Shown piece after piece: positions 22,101-29,926 of a stretch of DNA of 29,926 nt. A program made the position numbers and the translations under genes. Below the pieces are notes generated by a model. It made no database searches, was not told the origin of the DNA, and worked only from the letters and a program-made list of their open reading frames with translations. The DNA comes from Phoronis australis (Eukaryota > Phoronida > Phoronidae), in assembly GCA_002633005.1 (NCBI GenBank), contig NMRA01000132.1, positions 804,585 through 834,510 of the forward strand. The letters run 5' to 3'. Within the stretch, counting starts at the first letter, position 1, and each line of letters opens with the position of its first letter.

Positions 22101-25100
22101 CTTTTAATTTTGTACAGTGGAGAACTTTATGGCTATTCAATTAGTTTTATAGTGAAGACCCCCTCTTGCCAAACCTAATTCATTTGTCTATCACCTTGAG
22201 ACTAACCCAGTCTCCAGTACCACCTACAATCAATTACACCGCAAATCTATCGTCTTCGTAGCTGTAGGGAATTATGAAAGGTTGGACCATTGAAACTACA
22301 AACTTGAACAGGACTCCACCAAGTCCCTAGGACCCAACGACAAACTAATACAGTCCCAAACCCTGTTACCAACACTGAATTAATATGCTATTATTATGTT
22401 ACATGACGAGATGAAAAAATATAACAAATTCATGGTTGGTATGCACTAGAATTCAACCCCGGCAAATGCAAAAACACCACCAAATTATTTTTTTTTTCAC
22501 CTTGAGGACCTGGGCCCGGTCTCCAATCTTTTTACTCGAAATGGAACTCGAAATTAGGTTTGGCATTTTCTACTCTACTTTTGGGCGAACTCAAGATAAG
22601 TGTCTATTATTCTATGCTCGAGTACACAATAACTTACGTAGATAATTTATTGCCCTTAGTTCACAGTTTGTAAACCCAATATTAAAGCAATAAGTTCGAG
22701 TTTGAACTCGAAATTTCGAGTTTTTACTCGAGTTTGTAACACGAATATAAGGGTCTTCAAGGGCAAACTTGAACTAGAAACTCCTATGCATAAACTATAA
22801 TGTATTCAAGCACAGTCTGATAACCAATTATCTTAGGTTCGCACAAAAGGAGCAGAGAAATTGCCAAAAATAGTTTCGAGTACAAAGATTAGAGACCGGG
22901 CCCAGTATGGGAGTATCTGTCCAGAGAGATGGACTGAATGGATAGGTTTAGCTAGTATGGGATATATCTAGCATTAAGGGCTTTGAGCGGACAACAAGCA
23001 GGTTGCAGACCATCAAAACCAGCCTACTTACAGCTTCATCGAAGGTTAACGCATCCTCCAAATCTTCTAAATGTTCAAACTCAATGTAAGCAACACCTGA
23101 AACAACATGTTAACCAACAGTGATAAACATACCAAGTACTATTGTTGAGCAAAGAGCACACACTGTCAGTTTGCTCAGTGGACGGGTCTTGTACAGTTCA
23201 TATACAGTTGTGAGAAGTTTGCAGGTCAAGAAAGAAGACCCAAATGTTGAACAAATTAGTGTCACTACCTTGGATGGACATTTACTGTTCATGATGTATA
23301 AAAATACAAACTTCCAGTGCAATGTTCTTTCAGGAAAAAATACAATGTCACAATAATGGACCCTTTGTCTCCTGCAACTTACGCACTGGTCAAAAATGAT
23401 TTCAGAAACCTGCCCAGTTCAATGACACACAGCAGGAATAGTCAACTTTCAAAGTAGTAGGCTCAACTTCTACCTAGTCACAGTGTTCTCCACAATAACA
23501 ATTCCAAACTTGACGCAAATTTCTAGAGTTCAGTATCAGTAGTCACTATAGTTTTGACTAGCAGAGATGTTAAAACATCTCCGAGATGTTAAAACATCTC
23601 CGCTGGAGGTACTTAAGTAGGACCTATGTTTCAAAAATGTACATTGAACTGGTCAGGCGTGACCTACTTTTTAACATTTTGTAGGGCCTACACGTGAAAA
23701 CCGCTTATGACTGTCTCGCGAATAAAAAAATTGTTGTTAAAAGCACGTGGCCAGGAAGCGCGCGCTACATACCTGTCACTTGACATGGCAGACATTAGTC
23801 TCTGGGAACTATCGATGAAGCTACGGTGCTGTTTAACTGCCTCTTACTAAAGTGAACTATATGTTAACTGTTGGTAAAACCAGGCTCTGATTAGATGCTG
23901 AGGGCTGCAGTACCAAGTCAGCCAAGGTTTTAAACCTAACGTGGCAATTTTTAAACTTGACGCGCTTTCCCCAAACTCAATGTGCTTTGCCCAAACTCGA
24001 CGCGGCAAAATCCAAACTCGTTACCGCGTCGAGTCAAAACAGGTTAGCAGTTGGCTTAAGTTACGTCCCACAGTGTTAACCAAAATTTACGTTATGTCAT
24101 ACATTGTCGACCAACAGTTTAGTTATATCACGCATTGTCTATCAACACGAAAGTTATGTCACACAGTGTTAACCAACACTTAAGTTATGCCACACATTGT
24201 CAACCAACATTTACGCAATGCCACATTGTCCAACATCACTTAAGTTTCGTCACAATGTCACCCACGACACACATGTAGATTGGTGTCAATATTCTGCACA
24301 GCAGTTATCAGCATGTGAAGATACTGTGCCACGGGGAACACTCGATTTCTTAACAGTTAACTTATAACGTACCTTTAAATTTCCCCGTCTCTCGGTCATG
24401 GGCTAGACGAACATGTTTAATCTGAATAAAAAAATAAAGTTCGATCGATAAACCACAAGAAAACTTGAAACCTGTGATTACTCACAATACAGTCTAAATG
24501 TATGGCTGTGTGAGTTGCCATAATGATTTGAAAGACAAGACAGAGTACAATAATGTTAAGCTGAAATACAACAAAATCCAGATATAATTAGTAGAATTCA
24601 GTGAGGTAATTGACATAGGGAATTAAGTTGTTACCTATCGGTGGCCTGGTTGTACTTGGGGACCTAACTTTCAGGCCCATCCTGTGCCCTTCGTTGAGAT
24701 ACTGGCGGCAATCTTCGTGTCAGTTGTAGCCACTGTCTGTTCAACTCTGGCTTGTTGATCATGATTTCGTATTTTGCGGTTCCAATATTTATTCTCTTTA
24801 GCTGGTACTTCAACTGTGGGTTTGCAAAGATTGTGTGAAGTATCCATACGGTGTTCTCGTACAGCTGTAGGGTTGCCAAGTGATGCCCACATGTGGCCAC
24901 GTGACACAAAGATTTCCGCCAGTACCCCAACGAAGGGCCCAGGATGGACCCGAAAGTTAGATCTTCAAATGCAACCAGGCCGACGATAGGTAATATTTAC
25001 TTTATTCCCTATGCTATGCAATGGCGCCAGCTATGAACATTCATTCCACCAGGTACAGTGTAATTGACATGTTCTTTTCAAAAGACCGACCAATTCTTGT

Positions 25101-28100
25101 GAGTGAATTACAGGTTGTTGCGAAGAAAGAATTTCAAGGTAACTGGTAAGACCATCCAGCAAGACCTCTCGTCAGTTATTAAATTCCACTTTTAGCAACA
25201 AGAAACGATGTTTAAATTAATTTTCTGCTTTCTTGTATTTTCAATAAATTTGCCTTCTGGCAATTTACAAACAAACACCAGAATTTAAAACCGATGAACT
25301 CCAGAAAACGTTAAGTCTAGGAAACTCACATCTTTTCCTTTAAACATGTATTCTAAGTCACTCTGTACAATATTCTGTGGCAAGTTTCCTACATAAGCAG
25401 TGTAGGGGGGCTCTGTTGGCAGGGGCCGTCTCCCTCTACCACCACCGCCACCACCACGGTTTCCGCGGTAACCATCATATCCACCTCTGAAACAAAACCA
25501 TGTACATTATTATACGGATGACTGCAGAGTTTGAAAAGAACAGCAGCGTTGATATTGTTAATCTCATTTCCTAAACAGAGTAGAATCCAGTGCCTGCTTG
25601 AGTTTTCTCGAGGCTCTTTCCCCTAGTCAACTTCACTACTATTCAAGTTTCGATGTTAACTGCATTTCACGGCGAAATTAAGGGTTACCGATGGTAACTT
25701 ACCGTCACCTCACCTTCAGAGTGGTTTAGAAAACTAATTCAGCGAAGTTATCGCAAGGTGGCACTAATATGATTTTTTAATGTAAAGAATATAGCAAGTA
25801 CATAGTTAAATTGAAACAGAATGCTTATAATGAATAGTAGAAAAGCATGTTAAAAATTCAACCAGTCACTGCCCCCTGTTGGCAAATTCAGTGACCACTG
25901 CCAATAACTTCAATCCAAGGCCGAAGTTAAGTGTTCCTACTGACACATAATTTGGAGCTTTGGAGCCAGTAGGAAAACTTTTAACACTGTTTTAGTTTCA
26001 TTGTTAAATCCATGTTTTACTTCAATACAAATCGACAGTGAACTCTACATTTAATTATCTATATTACTGAAAATAAGTAGGAATCTTTTAATACAATGCT
26101 CCCAATTTAAGGACTATTTATTTTCATTGAACTAAGGGGTTCAGTTTTTAGTTAAAATTACTAGAAACTGTCATTAGCCATAGATAAAATGATCAAAAGA
26201 ATACATCTCTAAGTAAAGCACGGTACAAATATGCAGTCTCTATCTAGGACAGTTCCATGCAACAGTGATTTCTCTAACAGTTTGTACTTTAATGTACCAA
26301 CTATTTTGCCTGGAAAGCTTCCTGTTCCAAGAGACAAAATTGGCTGTATGAACTATTAGACATGAAAAGCAAGTGCTCGAATTATTAGAGAAAAAGATCG
26401 ATGATAACAATGAGTGCAGCAACGGCCTTCGAGACGATGGTTTGGCGATGTGAACTATATTACCACTAGTAACAAATTACTGGACATCCCGGATGGGATG
26501 ATGGATTTACTTCAAAATATAATACTTGAACACTTTGTAATATTTTCCTCCCATGTTCACAAACTTCAAGAATCCGGCTTCAATACCTCCGCTTTCAGTG
26601 ACGCTGTCTGCCACACGTATTCGAAAAAATCAGGCCAGAGAAATATGGCATTGGCGTTGGCACCCATCCCAATTTGATTTAAATGGGAGATCTTGAATTT
26701 TGAAGAATTACCATCACTCATCAAAAGGTGTCAAACTCTCCCTACTTTGATGTAATTCCTCCGACTTCGAACTAATTCTCCCAGTTTTCTCACAATGTAA
26801 TTGCCAGGTTATTGAGTATATGTGGTGATCGTAGGGACAGTATGCCTCACTGGGTTTCTGCCGCCTCTAGAATTCAGAATTCAAAGTTTGACAATACGTT
26901 ACTGGATGTTTGACTATCATCTCGAGGTAACAACAAATGCAAGTTTTCTGCTTATTGCATCTCAGTCAAACTGGCATCAGCTGATTTCATTTATGTCACT
27001 GGCAGTTCTTTTAGAAATATATATTTTTGGGAACTGTACACGCAAGCATGAATTTACACAGGGTTGATCAGAACTTACTGAAAAGGAATGTTGTGTGCTC
27101 TGGTGCTTAATTGAAATTTCTCAAAAGTTAAAGGAGGCACTTAGTAAAGCAGTAGGCGCATAACATATTCCAAAACAATCAAAGGTAGGCGCATACGTGA
27201 GCATGGCCGTTAACCCAAATGTTCACAGTAATAAGAAACTGAAAGACCGCAGTAGATTCTTTAAGATGTGCTATTACAATACGATTTTGTGCGGCAAAAA
27301 AATTGTCCACATCGAGACTTGAACCAGGGTTTCCCGCATGAGAGTGGAGTGTCCAAATCGTAGCCAAGAGGCAATTGCCAAGCGATTTAGAGATGCTTTA
27401 AATGGCTGTACGCCACACTCGGAAGTCATGTGTCACAACACTTCTCTCCCCTCAAGGGTCAAGTGTGCTGCCTGCCTATTCAGGTTGGCCATGTCTCTGG
27501 TATTTGTTTCCACTGCACTGAGTTGTTGTAGCGTGAATCTGGACAGCCCTGAGAAGGGAGCTCACATCCTGTATGATCGAGGGTTCCACCGTTGTTGAGC
27601 ACCAATGTTAAAAATTATCTCAGGACCGAGACTTCAACCAGCGTTGGCCGTGTGATAGCCGAACATCCAAACCCTACAACCAAGAAGCAACTGCCACTTG
27701 GCAAGTGACTTAGAGAGGCTTCATATGGCTGCACGGCACACCTGGAAGTCATGTGTCACAACAAGGGCGACAACAGTTGACAGGCGGTGAGCACTTGTCG
27801 GTATTTTTTTATTTGGTTAATTCTGTTCTGCTATTGGCTTGCCTGATGAAGACTGTTTCTCTGACATCGGGACTTGAACCCGGGTTGCACGTGTGAGAGC
27901 CGAGCATCTAAACTTGTTCAGCCAAGATGCTAGGCAATGACCATCGCCTCTGTTGGCCCGAACCAGAGGCGATGCAGAGGCTATAGGCGCTCTGTACGCC
28001 GGAAGCTTTTCGGCGAATTATGCCTCGCACCGACTAAACCATCAGAGTCACGTTGTTATAAATACCTTTTGCGCATAGAGGAACACCTGAGGAGGTTGTC

Positions 28101-29465
28101 GATGTGTTTAATTCCTTCCAACTCGAACAAATACTCCCATTATCAAACTTTTTCTTCGAGCAGTCCCTATTTCAGTCCCCAAAATCGTGAACTTACCATT
28201 TTTACACTGCGCACGCTCCAATTTTTACCGCGCTCGCTAGGTGATGTGACTTCATGACCTCAATCTTTAAATAGGCCAAAGGTGAGCCATTGCGGTCTTG
28301 TCAGTCAGATGTTCGTTTCCAAAATGCCACCACTTATACTTGTCTTTAATTGGCGTTACTTGAAACTGATTGTATTTCAATGAATTATTGTTTGTATTTG
28401 ATAAAAATAAATGCTGTTGATATGACATTTAATAGTCTTTGTGCACATATTTGACATTTTAATGTTTAACAACACGGCAAATGCACGGCTGGTTCCCGGC
28501 AGCACGTACGCGAAGGGCGGGAACTTCAGCTTTCAAAGTTCGCCGGTAGGTCCGCAACTTCTGACCTTCGGTCTGGTTAAAAAAATGAAAAAGTTGATTT
28601 CACGATTTTGGGAACTGAAATAGGGACTGCTCGAAGAAAAAGTTTCATAACGGGAGTATTTGTTCGAGTTGGAAGGAATTAAACACATCGACAACCTCCT
28701 AAGGTGTTCCTCTATGCGCAAAAGGTATTTATAACAACGTGACTTTGATAGTTTAGTCGGTGTGAGGCATACTTCGCCGAAAAGCTTCCGGCGTACAGAG
28801 CGCCTATAGCCTCTGCATTGCCTCTGGTTCGGGCCAACAGAGGCGACGGTCATTGCCTACCAAGATGCAAGTGATTCTTGGCACGCGATTTTTACAAATT
28901 ATAGAGCCTTTATCTGGCTGCACGTCACGTGTCACAACACCGATGTGGTTCTGTAGGTGTGGGGACGGCATAGTAAGAAATTGAGGTCATGCTTGACAAG
29001 TTGAGCAACGGAAAACTGACATCGAAGTCGGGCAGTGAGGCTCGTGCTCAGGTCACCACTGCTGGCAATTTCAGTTCACAAAATGTGATCTGGTACTCGC
29101 CAAGTCAGACCCTGTATTCCTTTGCATATAATATGAATAATTATCACTTGTGCTATTGTTTCTTTGTTTGTTTCAGTATCACACAGATATAAAATAAATA
29201 TTTTACTTACTTAGACTCACGAATGTGGCAGTATTTGTCAGACCGCCAGGCGCCGTGCACCGCCGGGTGACCAAACAACTAAAGAATTCGAGTACTCTGG
29301 CAATCAAAAACAAACGCGCTGATCGACCTTTTGGTGCAATCAAAATGCCCTTAATAGTTTCGTATATTGATTTACGGAATTGAGCTGCAATCAATTCACT
29401 TACCCGCCAAATGAACCACCACCATACCTGTCGAAATCGTCTCGCGAGTTGTGGTAGTCTGCCAT
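16179..29465 (-). CDS. EIF4H: Eukaryotic translation initiation factor 4H (complete, 7 coding exons)
   Basis: Coding exons in transcript order: 29465-29404, 25486-25330, 24421-24373, 23096-23032, 20497-20419, 17683-17438, 16363-16179. They total 843 nt, 280 aa plus stop; human eIF4H has 248. The protein starts [17 protein letters not shown]. One RRM spans about residues 40-115, with RNP2-like AYVGNL and RNP1-like KGVAYIEF (split by an intron after KFK) and the closing strand [18 protein letters not shown] long Gly/Arg/Asp-rich tract ([18 protein letters not shown]) follows. The C-terminal [12 protein letters not shown] and [10 protein letters not shown] closely match the human eIF4H/eIF4B-type tail. 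An acidic extension ending in NINDKN follows, beyond the human end. eIF4H acts in the cytoplasm, stimulating eIF4A helicase on mRNA 5' UTRs. All splice phases agree (2,1,1,0,1,1) and every donor and acceptor is GT-AG. Introns are large and repeat-filled. Confidence 0.95.
16364..17437 (-). other. eIF4H intron 6
   Basis: The donor is CCAG then GTAAAGTG and the acceptor TCCTTTGCAG. Nothing coding is recognisable; the open frames on the plus strand (around 17001-17195) and minus strand (16781-16993) resemble nothing known and lack splice or codon support. Confidence 0.55.
18026..18321 (+). mobile_element. Subterminal-inverted-repeat element, copy 1 (13-bp TSD)
   Basis: ATGTAATGTTGAT flanks both sides (18026-18038 and 18309-18321). 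The body (18039-18308) ends in CGATAGGTAACTACTTTGTTCCCT. Near its left end is AAAGTATTTAGCTGTTGGCGACCTG, whose counterpart in inverted orientation is CAGGTCGCCGATAGGTAACTACTTT on the right; the left arm has lost a block. CGAAGGGCCCAGGACGCGCCCGAAAGCTAGGT is shared with the copy at 24.6-25.1 kb. There is no transposase. Confidence 0.7.
18481..20390. repeat. 42-bp minisatellite, about 45 copies, in eIF4H intron 5
   Basis: The unit is TTATACCAATAATCCCAACC followed by ACTTTCCTAGTTGTCACTCCAG, 42 bp, repeated without indels for about 1.9 kb. Because 42 is a multiple of 3, three frames stay open through the array: two on the plus strand (14-residue unit [14 protein letters not shown] in one) and one on the minus strand (unit [14 protein letters not shown]). 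These are repeat artefacts, not genes, with a caveat given in the findings. The array starts only about 30-40 bp from the 5' splice site of the intron. Variant units (ATACC, TTACC, ATATC) are arranged in blocks. Confidence 0.95.
19321..20160. repeat. 126-bp higher-order repeat inside the minisatellite
   Basis: The ATATCAATAATC variant unit occurs exactly every 126 bp at 19363, 19489, 19615, 19741, 19867, 19993 and 20119, each separated by two ATACC units. The repeating element here is therefore a trimer. By contrast 18859-19236 is a homogeneous run of nine TTTTACC units. Confidence 0.92.
20560..21960. repeat. Old interspersed repeat cluster with CTCF-core-like motifs
   Basis: Several degenerate units share GCCAAATTTCATGAAGATC-like blocks (about 20691, 21084, 21248, 21710, 21850) and TTGCCACTAGGGG blocks at 21006, 21309 and 21775. 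CCACTAGGGGGCAC at 21777-21790 fits the vertebrate/fly CTCF core CCASYAGRKGGCRS at every position; 21008-21021 and 21311-21324 differ at one position each. This is the same family as 11.56-12.03 kb, in opposite orientation. It lies in eIF4H intron 4. No ORF was found. Confidence 0.65.
22510..22904. mobile_element. Palindrome-rich MITE-like element, GGGCCCGGTCTC termini
   Basis: The left end CTGGGCCCGGTCTCCAATCT is mirrored at the right by AGATTAGAGACCGGGCCCAG, continuing as imperfect inverted repeats to TTTTTACTCGAAA and TTTCGAGTACAAA (about 32 bp). The interior is AT-rich and holds a run of alternating CTCGAAA / TTTCGAG motifs around 22697-22733 that can fold on themselves. No target-site duplication is clear and no ORF exists, so the superfamily is not assigned. 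Confidence 0.7.
23561..23605. repeat. Two tandem 18-bp palindromes
   Basis: GAGATGTTAAAACATCTC occurs at 23564-23581 and again at 23583-23600. Each copy is an inverted repeat with 8-bp arms and a 2-nt centre, and the whole block is nearly symmetric (GCAGAGATG on one side, CATCTCCGC on the other). Confidence 0.85.
23935..24045. repeat. About 20-bp short tandem repeat
   Basis: AAACTTGACGCGCTTTCCCC, AAACTCAATGTGCTTTGCCC, AAACTCGACGCGGCAAAATCC and AAACTCGTTACCGCG follow each other directly. It is a small diverged minisatellite in eIF4H intron 3. Confidence 0.65.
24059..24262. repeat. 31-bp minisatellite, about 6 copies
   Basis: The unit GTTATGTCACACATTGTCAA plus CCAACATTTAA recurs every 31 bp from about 24061, best preserved in the four central copies and decaying towards 24260. 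It ends about 110 bp from the eIF4H RNP1-side exon at 24373-24421. Confidence 0.8.
24606..25070 (-). mobile_element. Subterminal-inverted-repeat element, copy 2 (11-bp TSD)
   Basis: GTAATTGACAT flanks both sides (24606-24616 and 25060-25070). Inside, AGGGAATTAAGTTGTTACC with TATCGGTGGCCTGGTTG on the left is the inverted counterpart of CAACCAGGCCGACGATAGG with TAATATTTACTTTATTCCCT on the right; the arms match for about 110 bp, including CCCTTCGTTG. Beyond the right arm a unique tail with GGCGCC and TTCATTCC reaches the duplication; copy 1 has the same tail (reverse complement) at its left end. The two copies therefore belong to one asymmetric family in opposite orientation. Confidence 0.72.
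25487..27300 (-). other. eIF4H intron 1, proximal part, no recognisable gene
   Basis: Open frames here (for example 26414-26677, plus strand) resemble nothing known. CTGCCCCCTGTTGG at 25869-25882 is the reverse complement of a CTCF-core-like site with one mismatch. GTAGGCGCATA occurs twice, at about 27152 and 27185. Otherwise nothing is seen. Confidence 0.45.
27310..27440 (-). repeat. tRNA-like SINE-like unit A
   Basis: Read on the minus strand it contains TTGGCTACGATTTGG (A-box-like) and, about 30 bases on, CTGGTTCAAGTCTCG (B-box-like). Upstream is a conserved block with GTGTTGTGACACATGACTTC. Units B and C carry the same landmarks in the same order. The spacing fits a tRNA-derived pol III promoter, but no tRNA cloverleaf is complete, so it is a repeat and not a tRNA gene. 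Confidence 0.6.
27624..27763 (-). repeat. tRNA-like SINE-like unit B
   Basis: Same landmarks as unit A: GTTGTGACACATGACTTCCA, then CTTGGTTGTAGGGTTTGGATG (A-box-like), TTCGGCTATCACACGGCC, and GGTTGAAGTCTCGG (decayed B-box). Same orientation, about 310 bp away. Confidence 0.58.
27861..28940 (-). repeat. tRNA-like SINE-like unit C, interrupted by a transposon
   Basis: The best preserved B-box is AACCCGGGTTCAAGTCCCG (minus strand, about 27885-27867), with GCTCGGCTCTCACACG beside it. The unit is split at 27930: the remainder, with CTTGGCACG... through GTGTTGTGACACGTGACG in the order seen in units A and B, resumes at 28869. Removing 27931-28859 and one copy of CCAAGATGC restores colinearity with the other two units. 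Confidence 0.62.
27922..28868. mobile_element. Long-TIR (MULE-like) non-autonomous element with 9-bp TSD
   Basis: The element is 27931-28859 (929 bp). It begins TAGGCAATGACC and ends GGTCATTGCCTA, with terminal inverted repeats of about 260 bp (27931-28190 and 28600-28859) that are about 90% or more identical. CCAAGATGC flanks both sides (27922-27930 and 28860-28868). Long TIRs with 9-bp duplications are typical of Mutator-like elements; this assignment is by structure only. The 409-bp centre has no transposase; it contains a plus-strand AATAAA near 28407. Matching 106-codon frames in the two arms reflect the inverted repeat, not genes. Confidence 0.88.
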
Positions 29466-29671
29466 ATTGTACGACTGAAGTTCTGCGCATGCGCAAATTT
29501 GTAAAAAACACCACATTTTTTCTGTCTTAGCTGTCCGTTTTTACTATTACTATTCTCCTATACACATTAACAGTTAAAATGAGAAAAAATGATTTACTTT
29601 CGTACCACATCAAAGTTTGTGTTTGTCGTTATAACCATAAAATTAGCAGATCACATGTCATTTTCACCATC
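29466..29671. promoter_or_regulatory. Divergent promoter between eIF4H and the MYBBP1A-like gene
   Basis: Only about 206 bp separate the two start codons, which point away from each other. The gap contains TGCGCATGCGCA at 29484-29495, a perfect NRF1-type palindrome, 19 bases upstream of the eIF4H ATG. No TATA box is obvious on either side. This arrangement is typical of shared housekeeping promoters. The transcription starts themselves are not visible. Confidence 0.7.
29484..29495. promoter_or_regulatory. NRF1-type site
   Basis: TGCGCATGCGCA matches the palindromic NRF1 consensus YGCGCAYGCGCR at every base. Because it is so close to the ATG, it may lie within or next to the eIF4H 5' UTR. Confidence 0.75.
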
Positions 29672-29827
29672 ATGGCGCCCGACAGCGTGGATGTCACGCC
29701 GCTCTCCAAACACAAGTTTACTGATGACTTTTTAAACATATTTTGGGATCTGGCTGAAGTTAAAGACGATAAAAGAATATCAGCTACAGAGAACCTGATT
29801 GTTTACTTGGATTCTAAACAAGCAAAG
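29672..29827 (+). CDS. MYBBP1A: MYBBP1A / POL5-like nucleolar protein, first exon (partial gene)
   Basis: ATG at 29672 (context CATCATGG) opens a frame reading MAPDSVDVTPLSKHKFTDDF and on through FWDLAEVKDDKRISATENL. This matches the N-terminal pattern of Myb-binding protein 1A/DNA polymerase V-like proteins (human: L-KHSREFLDFFWDIAKPEQETRLAATEKLLEYL). The family works in the nucleolus on rDNA transcription and ribosome biogenesis and has HEAT/ARM-like repeats further on, not in this window. The frame is open upstream to 29579, but the similarity starts at 29672. The exon probably ends at a GT at 29828 after KQAK. The last bases (29881 on) read FVPDDGDGDGEALVG in another phase and could be the next exon, but the implied 43-53-nt intron is unusually short. 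Confidence 0.75.
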
Positions 29828-29926
29828 GTTTATTTTATGAATTTCAGATCTTTGCACTTTGTCTTTGCAGATGTTCGAAGTTCGTGCCCGATGATGGCGA
29901 TGGCGATGGGGAGGCACTAGTCGGAT

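Noticed and set aside
26414-27598. Open frames at 26414-26677, 26822-27067 and 27338-27598
   Set aside because: They are in eIF4H intron 1, have no recognisable similarity and the last overlaps a SINE-like unit.
27863-27930. A tRNA gene on the minus strand
   Set aside because: A- and B-box-like sequences exist, but no complete acceptor stem or anticodon arm is seen and similar units recur nearby, so it is a tRNA-like repeat.
27937-28853. Two similar 106-codon proteins (plus and minus strand)
   Set aside because: They are the two arms of a transposon's terminal inverted repeats; only the about 85 codons within the arms match and the ends diverge at the arm boundary.

Overview
The window is nuclear DNA of an animal, almost certainly an invertebrate. 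It carries multi-exon genes with GT-AG introns of about 0.25 to 4 kb, and abundant non-autonomous transposons, SINE-like repeats and minisatellites. One of its genes is a GH63/MGH1-like glycosidase of a family I know from bacteria, fungi and invertebrates rather than from vertebrates. I cannot name the species. There is one ambiguous base (N) at 13059.

Layout. (1) 767-9475, plus strand: the last 12 coding exons (about 599 codons) of a GH63-like (alpha/alpha)6-barrel hydrolase; its 5' exons lie before the window. Its introns hold a hAT-like MITE (3923-4410), a 49-bp minisatellite, a tandemly duplicated 5' splice-site region and a decayed copy of one coding exon (about 5559-5609). (2) 9476-13.8 kb: the 3' end of that gene and the convergent intergenic space. 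It contains a foldback sequence, an old repeat family with CTCF-core-like motifs and a 1.17-kb direct duplication joined at the N. (3) 16179-29465, minus strand: a complete eIF4H-type translation initiation factor gene with seven coding exons encoding 280 aa, and a probable spliced 3' UTR reaching about 13.8 kb. Its introns are loaded with repeats: a 1.9-kb 42-bp minisatellite, two copies of a subterminal-inverted-repeat element, a palindrome-rich MITE, three tRNA-like SINE-like units, and a 929-bp long-TIR element nested in one of those units with a clean 9-bp target-site duplication. (4) 29672 to the end, plus strand: the first exon of a MYBBP1A/POL5-type nucleolar protein gene. It is divergent from eIF4H across a gap of about 206 bp that holds a perfect NRF1 palindrome.

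How the genes relate. eIF4H (cap-dependent initiation, eIF4A helicase stimulation) and the MYBBP1A-like gene (nucleolus, ribosome biogenesis) look like a head-to-head housekeeping pair sharing one promoter. The glycosidase gene is unrelated and convergent with eIF4H. I see no operon, CRISPR array, rRNA or genuine tRNA gene. I found no convincing new multi-gene system. The most interesting material is structural: the in-frame minisatellite in an eIF4H intron, the nested transposon, the decayed exon, and the repeats that carry CTCF-like cores.
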